Shown here piece after piece: positions 9,415 to 18,717 of a stretch of 64,000 nucleotides of DNA (position 1 is its first letter; every line of letters begins with the position of its first letter). The position numbers and the translations under genes were made by a program. The DNA is from Chloroflexota bacterium. Lineage in GTDB: Bacteria; Chloroflexota; Dehalococcoidia; Lucifugimonadales; Lucifugimonadaceae. The notes beneath the pieces are model-generated. The model made no database searches and was not told where the DNA came from. It worked only from the letters and a program-made list of their open reading frames with translations. The stretch is from assembly GCA_029262735.1 (NCBI GenBank), contig JAJCYY010000045.1:1-64000 (forward strand). Direction: 5' to 3'.

Positions 9415-12400
9415 TCACGACGGCGGCATCGGTAGCCACGCCACGACTTTGTCCACACCGATGTTGCCTGTCGTCATGCTAATGTCCGCGCCGTTTGTTA
9501 CTCCGTCGCCGTTCATATCGATGACATTACCGGACCCGTCCACGCGAATTGCGATACCACCGGTGCCGAATGCGACAAGCATCACCGCGATGTCGGCCCC
9601 GTCGACAACAGAATCCGAGTTGACGAAACCACCGAGGAGCGTAATCGGAGCCATCTGAACGTCGGCACCATTGACCACCAGCCCAACGGCCTCGCCGGTC
9701 TGGAAGCCCAGAAGCTCGACCCGCACCGTGTACGTCCCGTCTTCTACGGCCACGGCGAATGAACCGTCCTGTGCCACAAGGATTGCCTGCTGAACAGCCC
9801 CGGAATCCGCGGTGACCTGCAGGCCGATGCCTGCGAACGTTGGCGTGCCAGTGGTGATTCCGGTGAGAGACACTGTTCCGCTGACTACCGAGTTTGAGGT
9901 GGATTTAGGAGCCTCGGGACCTGCCGAGTGGTTGGCTGAGACCTGTGGCTGAGTGAGCGCGGTATCGTAAATAGCGACCAGCCTGAACTCGCCGAGCCAG
10001 GGGCGGTCGTCCGCCAGTGGGATCTCGTTGCCCAGTCCGAACTGGTACGCCGCATTCCAGTTGGATAAATTGCCGGTGACTGTGTCCGTCGCCACCTGGA
10101 CTCCATCAACGTAGATCGCTACGTTGCCTGCCGCGTCACGCGTGTAGACGACGTGTTGGAGGGAAGTGGTGACCCTGTTCCCTGCGGTCCCCGTCGAGGG
10201 CACTCCGTTGTCGCTTGTGTCAGTAGTCCGCAGCCGCGCGTCGTACTCTGCGTTGTCCTGTCCCAGCGTCACATTCCGGTTTGTTGAGTCTGTGGAGAGC
10301 GTGACAATTCGAGCCGGACCGTTCTGGCCTAGAGACGCTGGCTTGATCCACGCCTCGACAGTTATCGCGTTACTGGTGGTGACGGCGTCAAAGATCTTGG
10401 TGGCGGGCACGCCTGAGCTGACGATGGTGCTGCTGTTGAGGGTGAGGGCACCGGTCTTCCAGGTGACTGCGCCGAGGCTAGCGATGGAGAGATCGAGGGC
10501 TGCGCCGCTTTCGGAGGTGTCTGTGACTGTTGACCCTGAGCCGTCGTCGAAACCGTAGAAAGCCACCAGTCCGGCCGGTTCACGCGGCAATGCGGGGGTG
10601 ATAGCGATTGTCACTGTGACCGTTGCGGATGTCTTTGTTGCATCGGCCGCCTGGTAGGTGAAGACATCGGAGATTCCGGGGCCGCCGAAATGGATGTACT
10701 CGAACGATCCATCCGAGTTGAGCGCCAGCTCCCCGGATAGCGGCGGAGCGACGAGCTGAGCCTGCAAGGTATCACCGGTCGGGTCCGAGTCGTTGTCGAG
10801 TACGCCGGGCGCGGCGACTCTCAGCAGTCCACCACGGCTGATCGAGTAGTTGTCAGGGGTTGCAACCGGTGGAAGGTTCGGCAGAGCGACGTTCAGTGTG
10901 ACTAGAGCGGGAGCCGATGTGCCGGTGTCGTTCGAAACGGTGTATGTGAAGGAGTCCGGGCCGAGATATCCGGGGTCCGGGGTGTAGTCGAACGACCCGT
11001 CTGCATTGAGGTTCAGGGTGCCGTCCGAGACGTCCGCGCCGAGTGCGGCGGCGATACCGGTGCCGGGTGTTATGTCGTTTGCGAGTACACCGGGAGCTGC
11101 AAGGTTGAACACAATGTCCTGTTCGGCTGTGTAGGAGTCCGGCACTGCGATCGGCAAGAGTGATGCGCCGCCGAACTTGCTCTCGTAGAGGAACACTCCG
11201 CCGGGAGTCTTTTTCCAACCGATCGAAACGATATCGAAGTCGCCGTCGTTGTCGATATCGACGGTCCTCGCGCCGTCGTGATGCTCATCTCCCGTGTAGA
11301 CAACATGCTCGGCCCAGGTACCACCGGCCCCGTCGAGGTTTTCAAATACGATCATTCGGGCTGCAAAAGTGTTTGCGAGGTTGTGCTCGCCCGCGATCAC
11401 ATCCAGGTCGCCGTCTCCGTCCATGTCACGAACGTCGACGCTCATCGGTCCGATGATGGTGTTGCTGATTACGTGCTCGGTCCACAGGTCAGTTGGCAGC
11501 GTTCCCTGCTCATACCAGGCAAGCGTGCCGGCAACGCTGATCGCCTCATAGCCGACCACTGCATCAAGCTTTCCATCTCTGTCGATATCGGCCAGTTCGT
11601 TCCTGTCCGGATCGCCGAGAACAGCGAGCATGTCGTGCGTGACCCAACCGCCGGGGGTGTTCTCCAGCCACTGCGTGCCGAGAAGCAGGTCGTTGTCCAG
11701 GTCGCCGTCTATGTCTCCCTGGCTCAGATCTTCGCGCTGGGTGATCCCGGTGAGCGTGTCGATCGGCCACGTCGTACTGACAGGATCGGCGGGCACCACG
11801 AGCCGTTGGACCGGAGTGCCGCCGTGCCATGAGATGTAGATTTCGGTCTGCGCTCCGGTGATGGGACCAATTGCCACACCCTGTATGAAGTCGCCGTTGC
11901 CGGCGGTGATGTTCGAGTGGATTGTGAAGCTGCCCAGCCCGTTGTTTTCAGCCCAGAGGAAGTCTGCGTTCGCTGTTGAGCCTTCACCCTGGGTTCCAAG
12001 GATGTCCAGGTCGGTGTCGCCGTCGAAGTCGGCGACGACCGTCATGTTTTTGAGCAGGCCGCCGATCGTGTTCCGCACCCAGGTGCCCGAGGGGGAGCCG
12101 GGGTTCTTGTACCACCAGCCGCCAGTGACGATGTCCTTGAGACCGTCGCCGTCAAGGTCTTCGGAATCGATCAGCACCGCCCGCCACGGCCTGTCTGCGT
12201 CGACAAGGTGACGCTCCCAGCTGTCGAGCGAGCTGAGCTCGTTTCTCCAGAGCGAAAGTGGGCCGCCGCTCCAGTTGGCGCCCACGATGTCGAGGTCTCC
12301 GTCCAGGTCCATATCGAGGACCCGAATGTTGTGGGAGCCGTCAGTATCCACAACCTGGGAGTCCCACGAGGTCCCAGCTCCGTCCAGGTTGTAGAACACC

Positions 12401-13512
12401 ATCACTCGGTCCGGATTGGTGGACTGGTGCATCTCGGCGGCGATCACATCAATGTCACCGTCAAGGTCTATGTCACCGACCTGGAGCGAGTGGTCGTAGT
12501 CAACGAATCCGATCCGGTGTTTTGTCCATGTGCCGGTAGGATTCAGGGGATTAGCAGGCTCATACCATGCCAGGTCCTCCCCCGCGGCCTCGGAGGTCCC
12601 GAAGATCACGTCGAGCACGCCGTCGGAATTGATGTCGGCGGAGAGCGCCTTGGTCTCTTCATTGCGGCTGGCGTCGATGGTCCACTCGCTCCACTGCATG
12701 TCCATGGCCGCCAGGCCGTCAGGGACATACGGGTTCTCTAGCCAGCGGCCGTTTGTTGCAACATCCAGGTCGCCGTCGTCATCATAGTCACCCAGTGTGA
12801 GGCCTTCTTGATCACGCGGGTCGATCTGAGTCTGGATCCACTGATCGGTAGCTGCGTCAATCTGGATGAACGTGGTGGTCGCGTCGTACCGCACCACAAC
12901 GTCCAGCAGTCCGTCGTTGTTCAGGTCGCCCAACTCGACATCATGAGCAGAGGCGTCGCCAATAGTGTGTTCATCCCAGGTGTCCGTTGCCGGGTTGCCA
13001 GCTGGCCGTGGGTTCTCAAACCACCTGACGAAACTTCCCAGGTTCCCACCGGTGCTGGCGCGTGGTATGACAATGTCCAGGTCCCCGTCACCATCAACGT
13101 CGCCAACCTGCATGTCGGTGCTGAAGCCATCGGTGAACGGCAGGTCCGGAACGATGGTGTTCCTGGTCCAGGTCGGATTCGTGTACCAGTAAAGGCCGTC
13201 GATCACATCCTGGGAGGGTCCTTCACCGGCTCCTCCCACAATAATGTCGGGAAGCCCGTCACCGTCAATGTCGCCGACCGCCTTCGTGTGCATGCGCTCT
13301 GGAGCGGTGCCGACCGGATCGACGATCACTTCGGTGAATACAAGTGGTGAAATACTGGCAATTGCAGTCTGTGTGCCGGCAACCGCGTCAGCGATGACGA
13401 GGAACGACACGTAGTACGCCAGGAGCAGAAAGGGCGCGCCGAATAGCAGGAAACGGCTTGTGTCTTTCCGCTTCCTATCCGCGACTCGGCGTGTTACGCC
13501 CTTTCCTTGCAA
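9415..13512 (-). CDS. Large surface protein: FG-GAP propeller, cadherin-like, LamG, dockerin-like C-terminus
   Basis: 1365 residues, read from a TTG at 13512 (start uncertain). A basic N-terminus and a hydrophobic helix (about 21-45) act as signal or anchor. Residues about 60-780 hold many FG-GAP/VCBS repeats with calcium loops of the form DxDGDGxxD, the pattern of integrin-like beta-propellers. Two tandem-95 modules follow (about 786-975), then a LamG domain (980-1196), a carboxypeptidase-regulatory-like beta-sandwich (1205-1290) and a C-terminal pair of EF-hand-like loops (NSDSVVDGAD, DMNGDGVTNGAD) typical of dockerin type I. It is convergent with the other giant protein. Dockerins bind cohesins; no cohesin is visible in this window. 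Probably exported and cell-associated; its ligand is unknown. Confidence 0.85.
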   Translation of the reverse strand: MQGKGVTRRVADRKRKDTSRFLLFGAPFLLLAYYVSFLVIADAVAGTQTAIASISPLVFTEVIVDPVGTAPERMHTKAVGDIDGDGLPDIIVGGAGEGPSQDVIDGLYWYTNPTWTRNTIVPDLPFTDGFSTDMQVGDVDGDGDLDIVIPRASTGGNLGSFVRWFENPRPAGNPATDTWDEHTIGDASAHDVELGDLNNDGLLDVVVRYDATTTFIQIDAATDQWIQTQIDPRDQEGLTLGDYDDDGDLDVATNGRWLENPYVPDGLAAMDMQWSEWTIDASRNEETKALSADINSDGVLDVIFGTSEAAGEDLAWYEPANPLNPTGTWTKHRIGFVDYDHSLQVGDIDLDGDIDVIAAEMHQSTNPDRVMVFYNLDGAGTSWDSQVVDTDGSHNIRVLDMDLDGDLDIVGANWSGGPLSLWRNELSSLDSWERHLVDADRPWRAVLIDSEDLDGDGLKDIVTGGWWYKNPGSPSGTWVRNTIGGLLKNMTVVADFDGDTDLDILGTQGEGSTANADFLWAENNGLGSFTIHSNITAGNGDFIQGVAIGPITGAQTEIYISWHGGTPVQRLVVPADPVSTTWPIDTLTGITQREDLSQGDIDGDLDNDLLLGTQWLENTPGGWVTHDMLAVLGDPDRNELADIDRDGKLDAVVGYEAISVAGTLAWYEQGTLPTDLWTEHVISNTIIGPMSVDVRDMDGDGDLDVIAGEHNLANTFAARMIVFENLDGAGGTWAEHVVYTGDEHHDGARTVDIDNDGDFDIVSIGWKKTPGGVFLYESKFGGASLLPIAVPDSYTAEQDIVFNLAAPGVLANDITPGTGIAAALGADVSDGTLNLNADGSFDYTPDPGYLGPDSFTYTVSNDTGTSAPALVTLNVALPNLPPVATPDNYSISRGGLLRVAAPGVLDNDSDPTGDTLQAQLVAPPLSGELALNSDGSFEYIHFGGPGISDVFTYQAADATKTSATVTVTIAITPALPREPAGLVAFYGFDDGSGSTVTDTSESGAALDLSIASLGAVTWKTGALTLNSSTIVSSGVPATKIFDAVTTSNAITVEAWIKPASLGQNGPARIVTLSTDSTNRNVTLGQDNAEYDARLRTTDTSDNGVPSTGTAGNRVTTSLQHVVYTRDAAGNVAIYVDGVQVATDTVTGNLSNWNAAYQFGLGNEIPLADDRPWLGEFRLVAIYDTALTQPQVSANHSAGPEAPKSTSNSVVSGTVSLTGITTGTPTFAGIGLQVTADSGAVQQAILVAQDGSFAVAVEDGTYTVRVELLGFQTGEAVGLVVNGADVQMAPITLLGGFVNSDSVVDGADIAVMLVAFGTGGIAIRVDGSGNVIDMNGDGVTNGADISMTTGNIGVDKVVAWLPMPPS

Positions 13513-14064
13513 TTCGAAGTGTCTTCTCTCGGGCCTATCGAACTGGAACGTCTGGCCCTTGAATGGGTAGTAGAAGGCTATCGATCAGACCGCCAGCAGG
13601 AAATGAACAAAAACTGAACAATGCACCGGGGCTGGTGTTATAAAAATGCACCTTTCGGATCACCCCGGGTGCGATCTGCCATGCTTTTTTCGTGAGTCGT
13701 GCGATATGAGATGAGATTGGACGGCCCGGACGCATCTCACGCTCACGCAAAGTCCTGGCAGTTTTACCGGCATCGCCTCCAGGGTCAGTTTGAGATACGG
13801 AAAACGTCTGTGTCTGTATTCACCGAATCGGGCCAGAACCGGCCGTGAAACCGGGGCCGGCCCCATGTAACCAGTGTCGCCGATTCCGAGAAGAACACCA
13901 ACACGACAACGTGTTCGACGAGATATGACAGTCCAGAGCTGATATTCACCCGCGCCTCAGGGTGGGTTTGAGGCAGACGCGTCCAAACTGGCTTATGATC
14001 TGCGCCATGTACCGAATGCACGCGGCAGTGACCGCCGCATGCTGCAACATCACAGAGGAGTGAC
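13513..14064. other. Gene-free spacer between divergent genes
   Basis: About 550 bases separating the divergent FG-GAP protein and reductase genes. I see no credible coding region or RNA gene; the short open frames lack Shine-Dalgarno sites and family signatures. It must contain promoters for both flanking genes, but none is distinctive. Confidence 0.5.
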
Positions 14065-15126
14065 ATGGCAACCAAACGCAACGTACTGATTCTCGGCGCT
14101 TCATACGGCTCACTTCTTGGCGCAAAGCTGGCGCTCGCCGGGCACGACGTCAGGCTCGTCTGCCTGCCGGATGAGGCGAAGCTGATCAACGAAGAGGGGG
14201 CGCGCGTTCGCTTGCCGCTCCGAGGCCTGAACAAGACCGTTGAATTGAACACGCAGGAGATGGACGGGAAGGTGTCGGCTTCGGGAGCTGGCGATGCGAA
14301 CCCGGCCGACTACGATCTTGTCGGCATGGCGATGCAGGAGCCTCAGTACGGTGCGGGCGAGGTGCGGGACCTCCTGGGCCGAATCGCCGATGCGAACAGG
14401 CCGAGCATGTCGATCATGAACATGCCGCCGCTGACCTACCTGAGGCGGATTCCAGAGCTTGATGCCGAGGCGCTGCGCAGCAGTTACACGGACTCGGCGG
14501 TGTGGGACGCGCTCGACCCGAACCTCATGACACTGTGCAGCCCGGACCCGCAGGCGTTCCGCCCGCCCGAGGAGAAGGTGAATGTGCTGCAGGTCGGCCT
14601 GCCGACGAATTTCAAGGCGGCAAGGTTCGAGTCGGACGAGCACACGGCGATCTTGAAGCAGTTCGAGGAGGAGATCCAGGCGATTCGCTACCCGACGGAT
14701 GATGGCGAGGTTGAGCTGCCGGTGAAGCTGCGAGTGCACGATTCGATCTTCGTGCCGCTTGCGAAGTGGGCGATGCTGATCGCAGGGAATTACCGCTGCG
14801 TGCAGGCGGACGAGATGCGACCGATCAAAGAAGCCGTGCATTCGGACATCGAGGAGTCGAAGGCCGCTTACAACTGGGTGATCGACCTCTGCGTCAGTCT
14901 TGGGGCCGATCGGAACGACCTTGTGCCGTTCGAGAAGTACGCGAAGGCCGCGGAGTCTCTGCTACGACCGTCTTCAGCGGCGCGTGCGCTGGCAGGTGGA
15001 GCGAAGAATATCGAACGGGTGGACAAGCTGGTGCAGTCAATAGCAGCAAGCAAGGGCATGCAGTCGGACGCCGTAGACGAGATAGTGAGGCTGGTGGATG
15101 GCTGGGAGAGGAAGAACCGGGGGTAG
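14065..15126 (+). CDS. Ketopantoate reductase (ApbA/PanE)-like NAD(P)-dependent protein
   Basis: 353 residues, starting 7 bases after a good GAGGAG site. The N-terminal Rossmann fold has GASYGSLLG (a GxGxxG variant) at about residue 11 and a second strand ending HDVRLVCL. The C-terminal all-helical half holds VKLRVHDSIFVPLAKWAM and later a basic helix, as in the PanE C-terminal domain. The conserved lysine/asparagine pair typical of true ketopantoate reductases is not clear, so it may reduce another 2-oxo acid or act as an imine/opine-type dehydrogenase. Codon use matches the neighbours. The next gene starts only 4 bases after its stop. Confidence 0.72.
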   Translation: MATKRNVLILGASYGSLLGAKLALAGHDVRLVCLPDEAKLINEEGARVRLPLRGLNKTVELNTQEMDGKVSASGAGDANPADYDLVGMAMQEPQYGAGEVRDLLGRIADANRPSMSIMNMPPLTYLRRIPELDAEALRSSYTDSAVWDALDPNLMTLCSPDPQAFRPPEEKVNVLQVGLPTNFKAARFESDEHTAILKQFEEEIQAIRYPTDDGEVELPVKLRVHDSIFVPLAKWAMLIAGNYRCVQADEMRPIKEAVHSDIEESKAAYNWVIDLCVSLGADRNDLVPFEKYAKAAESLLRPSSAARALAGGAKNIERVDKLVQSIAASKGMQSDAVDEIVRLVDGWERKNRG

Positions 15127-15130
15127 GTGA

Positions 15131-15661
15131 GTGTTGGGCATAGATGTGAGTGCTGCATCCGGTAATGTCTCAGGCATAAACACGGGCCTGTTAATAACTC
15201 TGACAACATCGGTGCTGATCGCGCTCACAACGATGATTTGGCAATGGCGGCAGAATCGGCACAGAAATATGCAGATTCGAAATGCGGCAATTCGCTCACT
15301 ATATTTTGAGGTCGAGTCAAACAGGGCTTCGGTGGACGCTTTCATCGAGGACATCGAACGTGCAAAGAGCAAAGAAGCCGTCACTCAACGTCCCGACCTA
15401 CCGATGAGGTCCGCCTGGCAGAGTGCAGAACCACAACTATTGAAATCAGGCCTTGGTCCAGCTGCACATTTTGCGATCAATCGAGCATATGTGAGTTGGC
15501 TAGCGGCTGCCGGCCATGTAGACATACGAAAACAAGGAGCAACGCTTCGCGCAGCGTTGGGCGAGAGCCATCGGGAATATCTACAGTTCTCCATGCCATA
15601 TTCGGAGAATGTCGCGAAAATGGCAGAAAGAGACGGAAAAGCCGCTTTCAACACTGTCTAA
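15131..15661 (+). CDS. Small single-pass membrane protein of unknown function
   Basis: 176 residues from a GTG four bases after the previous stop. One transmembrane helix (about residues 18-37, LLITLTTSVLIALTTMIWQW) is followed by a basic stop-transfer segment and a cytoplasmic helical domain. Family not recognised. Its base composition is more AT-rich than the preceding gene, so the close spacing may not mean shared history. The frame after the TAA stays open for another 37 codons with coding-like sequence, so the stop could be recent. Confidence 0.55.
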   Translation: MLGIDVSAASGNVSGINTGLLITLTTSVLIALTTMIWQWRQNRHRNMQIRNAAIRSLYFEVESNRASVDAFIEDIERAKSKEAVTQRPDLPMRSAWQSAEPQLLKSGLGPAAHFAINRAYVSWLAAAGHVDIRKQGATLRAALGESHREYLQFSMPYSENVAKMAERDGKAAFNTV

Positions 15662-15972
15662 AAGTTCGCCGACTCTGTCGGCATCGACCTGCTAGAGGGT
15701 CTTTCGAAAAGCCAGATAGATCGTGTGTCCAGAACTGATGAATTCGGACTATCCGAGAAGGAAACAAACTGAGAATCTGCGAAATCGGGAAATATGACCC
15801 AGTTTCGAGGACGAATTCTCGGTACGAGTCAATCTTGAGAAATCGCACGCAGCGGTGCCGCTGGTCAAACCACCGCTATTTGGCTACTGGCATTGCGAGT
15901 TCTGGGCGCTGAAGCGGGCTTTGCATGTCCGGCCGCGCAAGAGTACATCCGTGGGCGAGTTGATCGACGACG

Positions 15973-15988
15973 CACCCTCTAACTCCCT
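15973..15988. repeat. Left half of the CTCCCTCCCTG palindromic repeat
   Basis: CACCCTCTAACTCCCT matches the left half of the complete repeats at 1321 and 2505 and then stops exactly at the palindrome centre. The missing right half (CCTGTCAGGGAGGGAG) occurs at 43641-43656. A serine recombinase remnant begins 55 bases further right. Confidence 0.6.
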
Positions 15989-16042
15989 GCCATGCTAGAC
16001 ATGGTGACATGTTTTGCTCTCCTAAACCCAGGAAGAACACAC

Positions 16043-17568
16043 ATGGTCACTTCAGTTTCGCATAAACGCATCGTCGGATATGCCCGCGTCTCGACCGACA
16101 GGCAGGCCGGAGACTGCCACTCGTCGCTCGAAACACAGGAAGTGCGCATACGTGCGGTTGCCAGCGATTCAGATGGTCTCCTGGTAAATGTGTTCTGTGA
16201 CGTCGAGTCTGGCCGCCGTGACGATGGTCTCCTGGTAAATGTGTTCTGCGACGTCGAGTCTGGCCGCCGTGACGACCGACCCGAGTACCAGCGCATGGTC
16301 AGCTACGTGCTAGAAGAAGAGATTGACGTCGTCCTCGTCCAGTACCTTGACCGGTTCGGCAGGAATCCGAAGGAGATCCTGTCCCGCATCTGGGCACTGA
16401 AGGAGCACGGTGTAGCCGTAGAAGTAACAGGCCAGGACATCTCAGAAGAGATGATGTTGCTGGTTATGGCAGGGATGGCAGGACACGAGAGCAAGAGCAT
16501 CTCAGAGAGAGTCCGCGCAAACATGGGTAACAGCATCAGAAAAGGTACACACAGCGGCAAGGCTCCTTACGGGTTCAGGCCGGTAAGGGAGATTAAGGAA
16601 GGACGTGCAGTGGTTGTCCGCTGGGAGATCGTGGAGTCGGAGGCAGAGATCTTCAGGGAGATGGCACGCCTGAGCGTGGAAGAGAACCTGGGATTCAAGG
16701 CCATCGCAGATAGTCCTAATGAGTGGGGATGACCCGCGGCGGGCGCTACTGGGTCCCGGCTTCTATCCACAGATACTCCGCAACCCTGTGATCAAGGGCC
16801 TGATGGTGTACGGCAGGAGCCGTCAGAAGGTTGATCCCTCAGCAGAGCTGATCGAAGTACCCGGCGTATTTCCTTCGATACTTTCCGAGGACGAATGGAA
16901 AGCGCTGCAGTTGAGGATGGATATTCGCAAGGGTGCTCCCAGGGGGTCTATTCACAGGAGTCTCTTCCTGCTCAGTGGTATCGCGAAGTGTGGTCACTGT
17001 GGTGGACCCATGACGGGCAAGACAGGGGCAAAGTACAAGGGAAGAATTTACCGGAGCTATCAGTGCGTCAACGCCAAGAAGGCAAGAGCGGCCTGCGCGT
17101 TCCACAATAGCCATACCTCGACAAAGCTCGAGCCTGCCGTCTTGGAGTACCTGGGTCAGTTCAGTGATCCGGCACGAGCTTCTTCAGGAGTCGGATAGGT
17201 CTGAGTTGAAGCGCAAGCAGACGGAACATTCCCGGCTGGAGAAGCGGCTGGCTGCACTGGATGCCGACTTCCATAAGAATCTTGAGCTGCTGAAGAAAGG
17301 GCTCCTCAACGAAGAGGAGTTCTCCGGGGCTAACGCGCAGCGTAGAGATGAGAGAGCTTCTACGAAGATAAGTCTTGCCGAGCTACGGGAGCAGTTGTCT
17401 TCTGCCGAACATGCACAGGAGACCGTTTCGGTCCTGCCCGGGCGTATCCGTTCCTTCGTCGAGTCGTTCCACGGTATGGAGCCACCGAAGGCAATGGCTG
17501 TCTTGCAGGCGATCCTGAAGGCCGCTTACGTCTGGAACGACAACCGGATCGAGCTGGGGTTCAGGTAG
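16043..17568 (+). pseudogene. Decayed large serine recombinase
   Basis: The start at 16043 has AGGAA 9 bases upstream. The resolvase domain opens with GYARVSTDRQ, including the nucleophilic serine, followed by the DRFGR and ESKSISERV motifs. The recombinase domain (APYGFRPV), a zinc ribbon (CGHCGGPM ... CVNAKK) and a coiled coil follow. The reading frame changes at about 16726 (GGGG where five G would restore it), at about 16771 (after ASIHR), and at about 17165, so no single frame spans the protein. An in-frame 51-base tandem duplication also inserts 17 extra residues in the catalytic domain. Family knowledge: these enzymes integrate or excise mobile elements. The frame losses could be real decay or assembly errors; the duplication should be disruptive either way. 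Confidence 0.85.
16172..16273. repeat. 51-base tandem duplication inside the recombinase
   Basis: Two adjacent 51-base copies (16172-16222 and 16223-16273) differ at one base (TGT/TGC). Each encodes DGLLVNVFCDVESGRRD. Family members have this segment once, just before the DRPEYQRM motif. Confidence 0.95.
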
Positions 17569-18011
17569 GGCCATACTCAATAAATGTGCAGCTCGAATTT
17601 ACGTCTGTGCCGCAAGAGTTATGTATGGGAAAGTAGTCGGCCGTCTTATCACGGGGTCGCGAGAGTGGTTTTTGGCCCAACCGAACGTTCGGATGGAGGT
17701 AGCCTCCGTGGACGTTCCGTAGGTTGTCCTCAGCGCCTCCGAACTCGATGCGGGATTCATCACAACAACTATCTCGGGTTCTATTAGCGATGTGATTCGT
17801 GAGCTTCAAAGAACCGTGTGCGCCGCCGTGATGTGCCTCTCATCACGCTAAACTGGAGTTTGATAGGCTCCTGCCACCCACTAGAGTTGAGCCATATCGA
17901 TGCAGGACAGGCTGGTGTCACCGAGTGGCATTGAGAGCCTCAACCGCTTCGCAGTGCATTACTGGTTCACTGGCGGGCAACCGGTTATTGGATGACTACT
18001 GAGAATTGGTG
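17569..18011. other. Gene-free spacer after the recombinase remnant
   Basis: About 440 bases with no recognisable gene, no tRNA and no clear repeat. It may contain the degraded end of the recombinase-bearing element. A weak promoter for the MBL-fold gene is expected near its right end. Confidence 0.4.
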
Positions 18012-18695
18012 ATGAACGACTCAACACTTACATACATTGGCCACATGTCGTTTCTGTGGCGCACGTCGACGGGTACCCAGGTGCTGATCGACCCGTTCCA
18101 GCAGCCGGACAGCGGAAGCTGGTTCGTGATGGAGTATCCCATTACGGACGCGGACGCGGTGCTGGTGACACACGACCATTTCGATCACAATGCGATCGAC
18201 CGTGTTTCGCCTGACGCAAGAGTGGCCAACGGGCCGGGAGAAGTTGATCTCGAGGGGATTCGCGTCCTCGGTCTCGAAGACCAGCACACCCCATCGCGCA
18301 GGGGGATCATCATCCCTAACGTGATATTCGTGATTGAAACCGGAGGCATCCGCTACTGTCACCTTGGCGACAACCGCTACGATATTCCAGCCGAGACACT
18401 GGCGCAGATCGGTGAAGTTGACGTTTTGATCGTCACCGTTGACGACTCAGCCCACCTTCACTCTTTCGAAGAAACTGCGCGCTTGATCGCCGCCGTTGGT
18501 CCGAAGGTTGTGATTCCAAGTCACTATTTCATCGAAGGTGTGACGGATGTTGCATCCACCTTGCTGCCCATCACGAACTGGCTGAGCGAGCAGGAAAATG
18601 TGCGGATGGTTGGTGATTCTGCAATTTCGCTCGACGCGGATGCATTGCCGGATGATCGCGAAGTCTGGGTGTTTGAGGCCGCTCTCGCTCCTTGA
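18012..18695 (+). CDS. MBL-fold metal-dependent hydrolase (UlaG-like)
   Basis: 227 residues from ATG 18012 (in-frame TTG and GTG lie just upstream). The metallo-beta-lactamase signature THDHFDHNAID gives the first metal ligands; HLGDN supplies the middle ligands and PSHYF the last histidine. Length and the DPF near the start match the UlaG/RomA-type branch, which includes lactonases and phosphodiesterases, rather than true beta-lactamases. No signal peptide, so cytoplasmic. It ends 22 bases from the convergent DUF3179 gene. Substrate unknown. Confidence 0.85.
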   Translation: MNDSTLTYIGHMSFLWRTSTGTQVLIDPFQQPDSGSWFVMEYPITDADAVLVTHDHFDHNAIDRVSPDARVANGPGEVDLEGIRVLGLEDQHTPSRRGIIIPNVIFVIETGGIRYCHLGDNRYDIPAETLAQIGEVDVLIVTVDDSAHLHSFEETARLIAAVGPKVVIPSHYFIEGVTDVASTLLPITNWLSEQENVRMVGDSAISLDADALPDDREVWVFEAALAP

Positions 18696-18717
18696 TCCAG
18701 GCGGGCTCTCACGGGCA

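Noticed and set aside
13535-13866. Two short minus-strand frames upstream of the FG-GAP protein
   Set aside because: No ribosome-binding site, no motif, overlapping each other in different frames.
16730-16732. TGA ending the recombinase first frame as selenocysteine or readthrough
   Set aside because: The homologous protein continues in another frame, so it is a frameshift, not a recoded stop.
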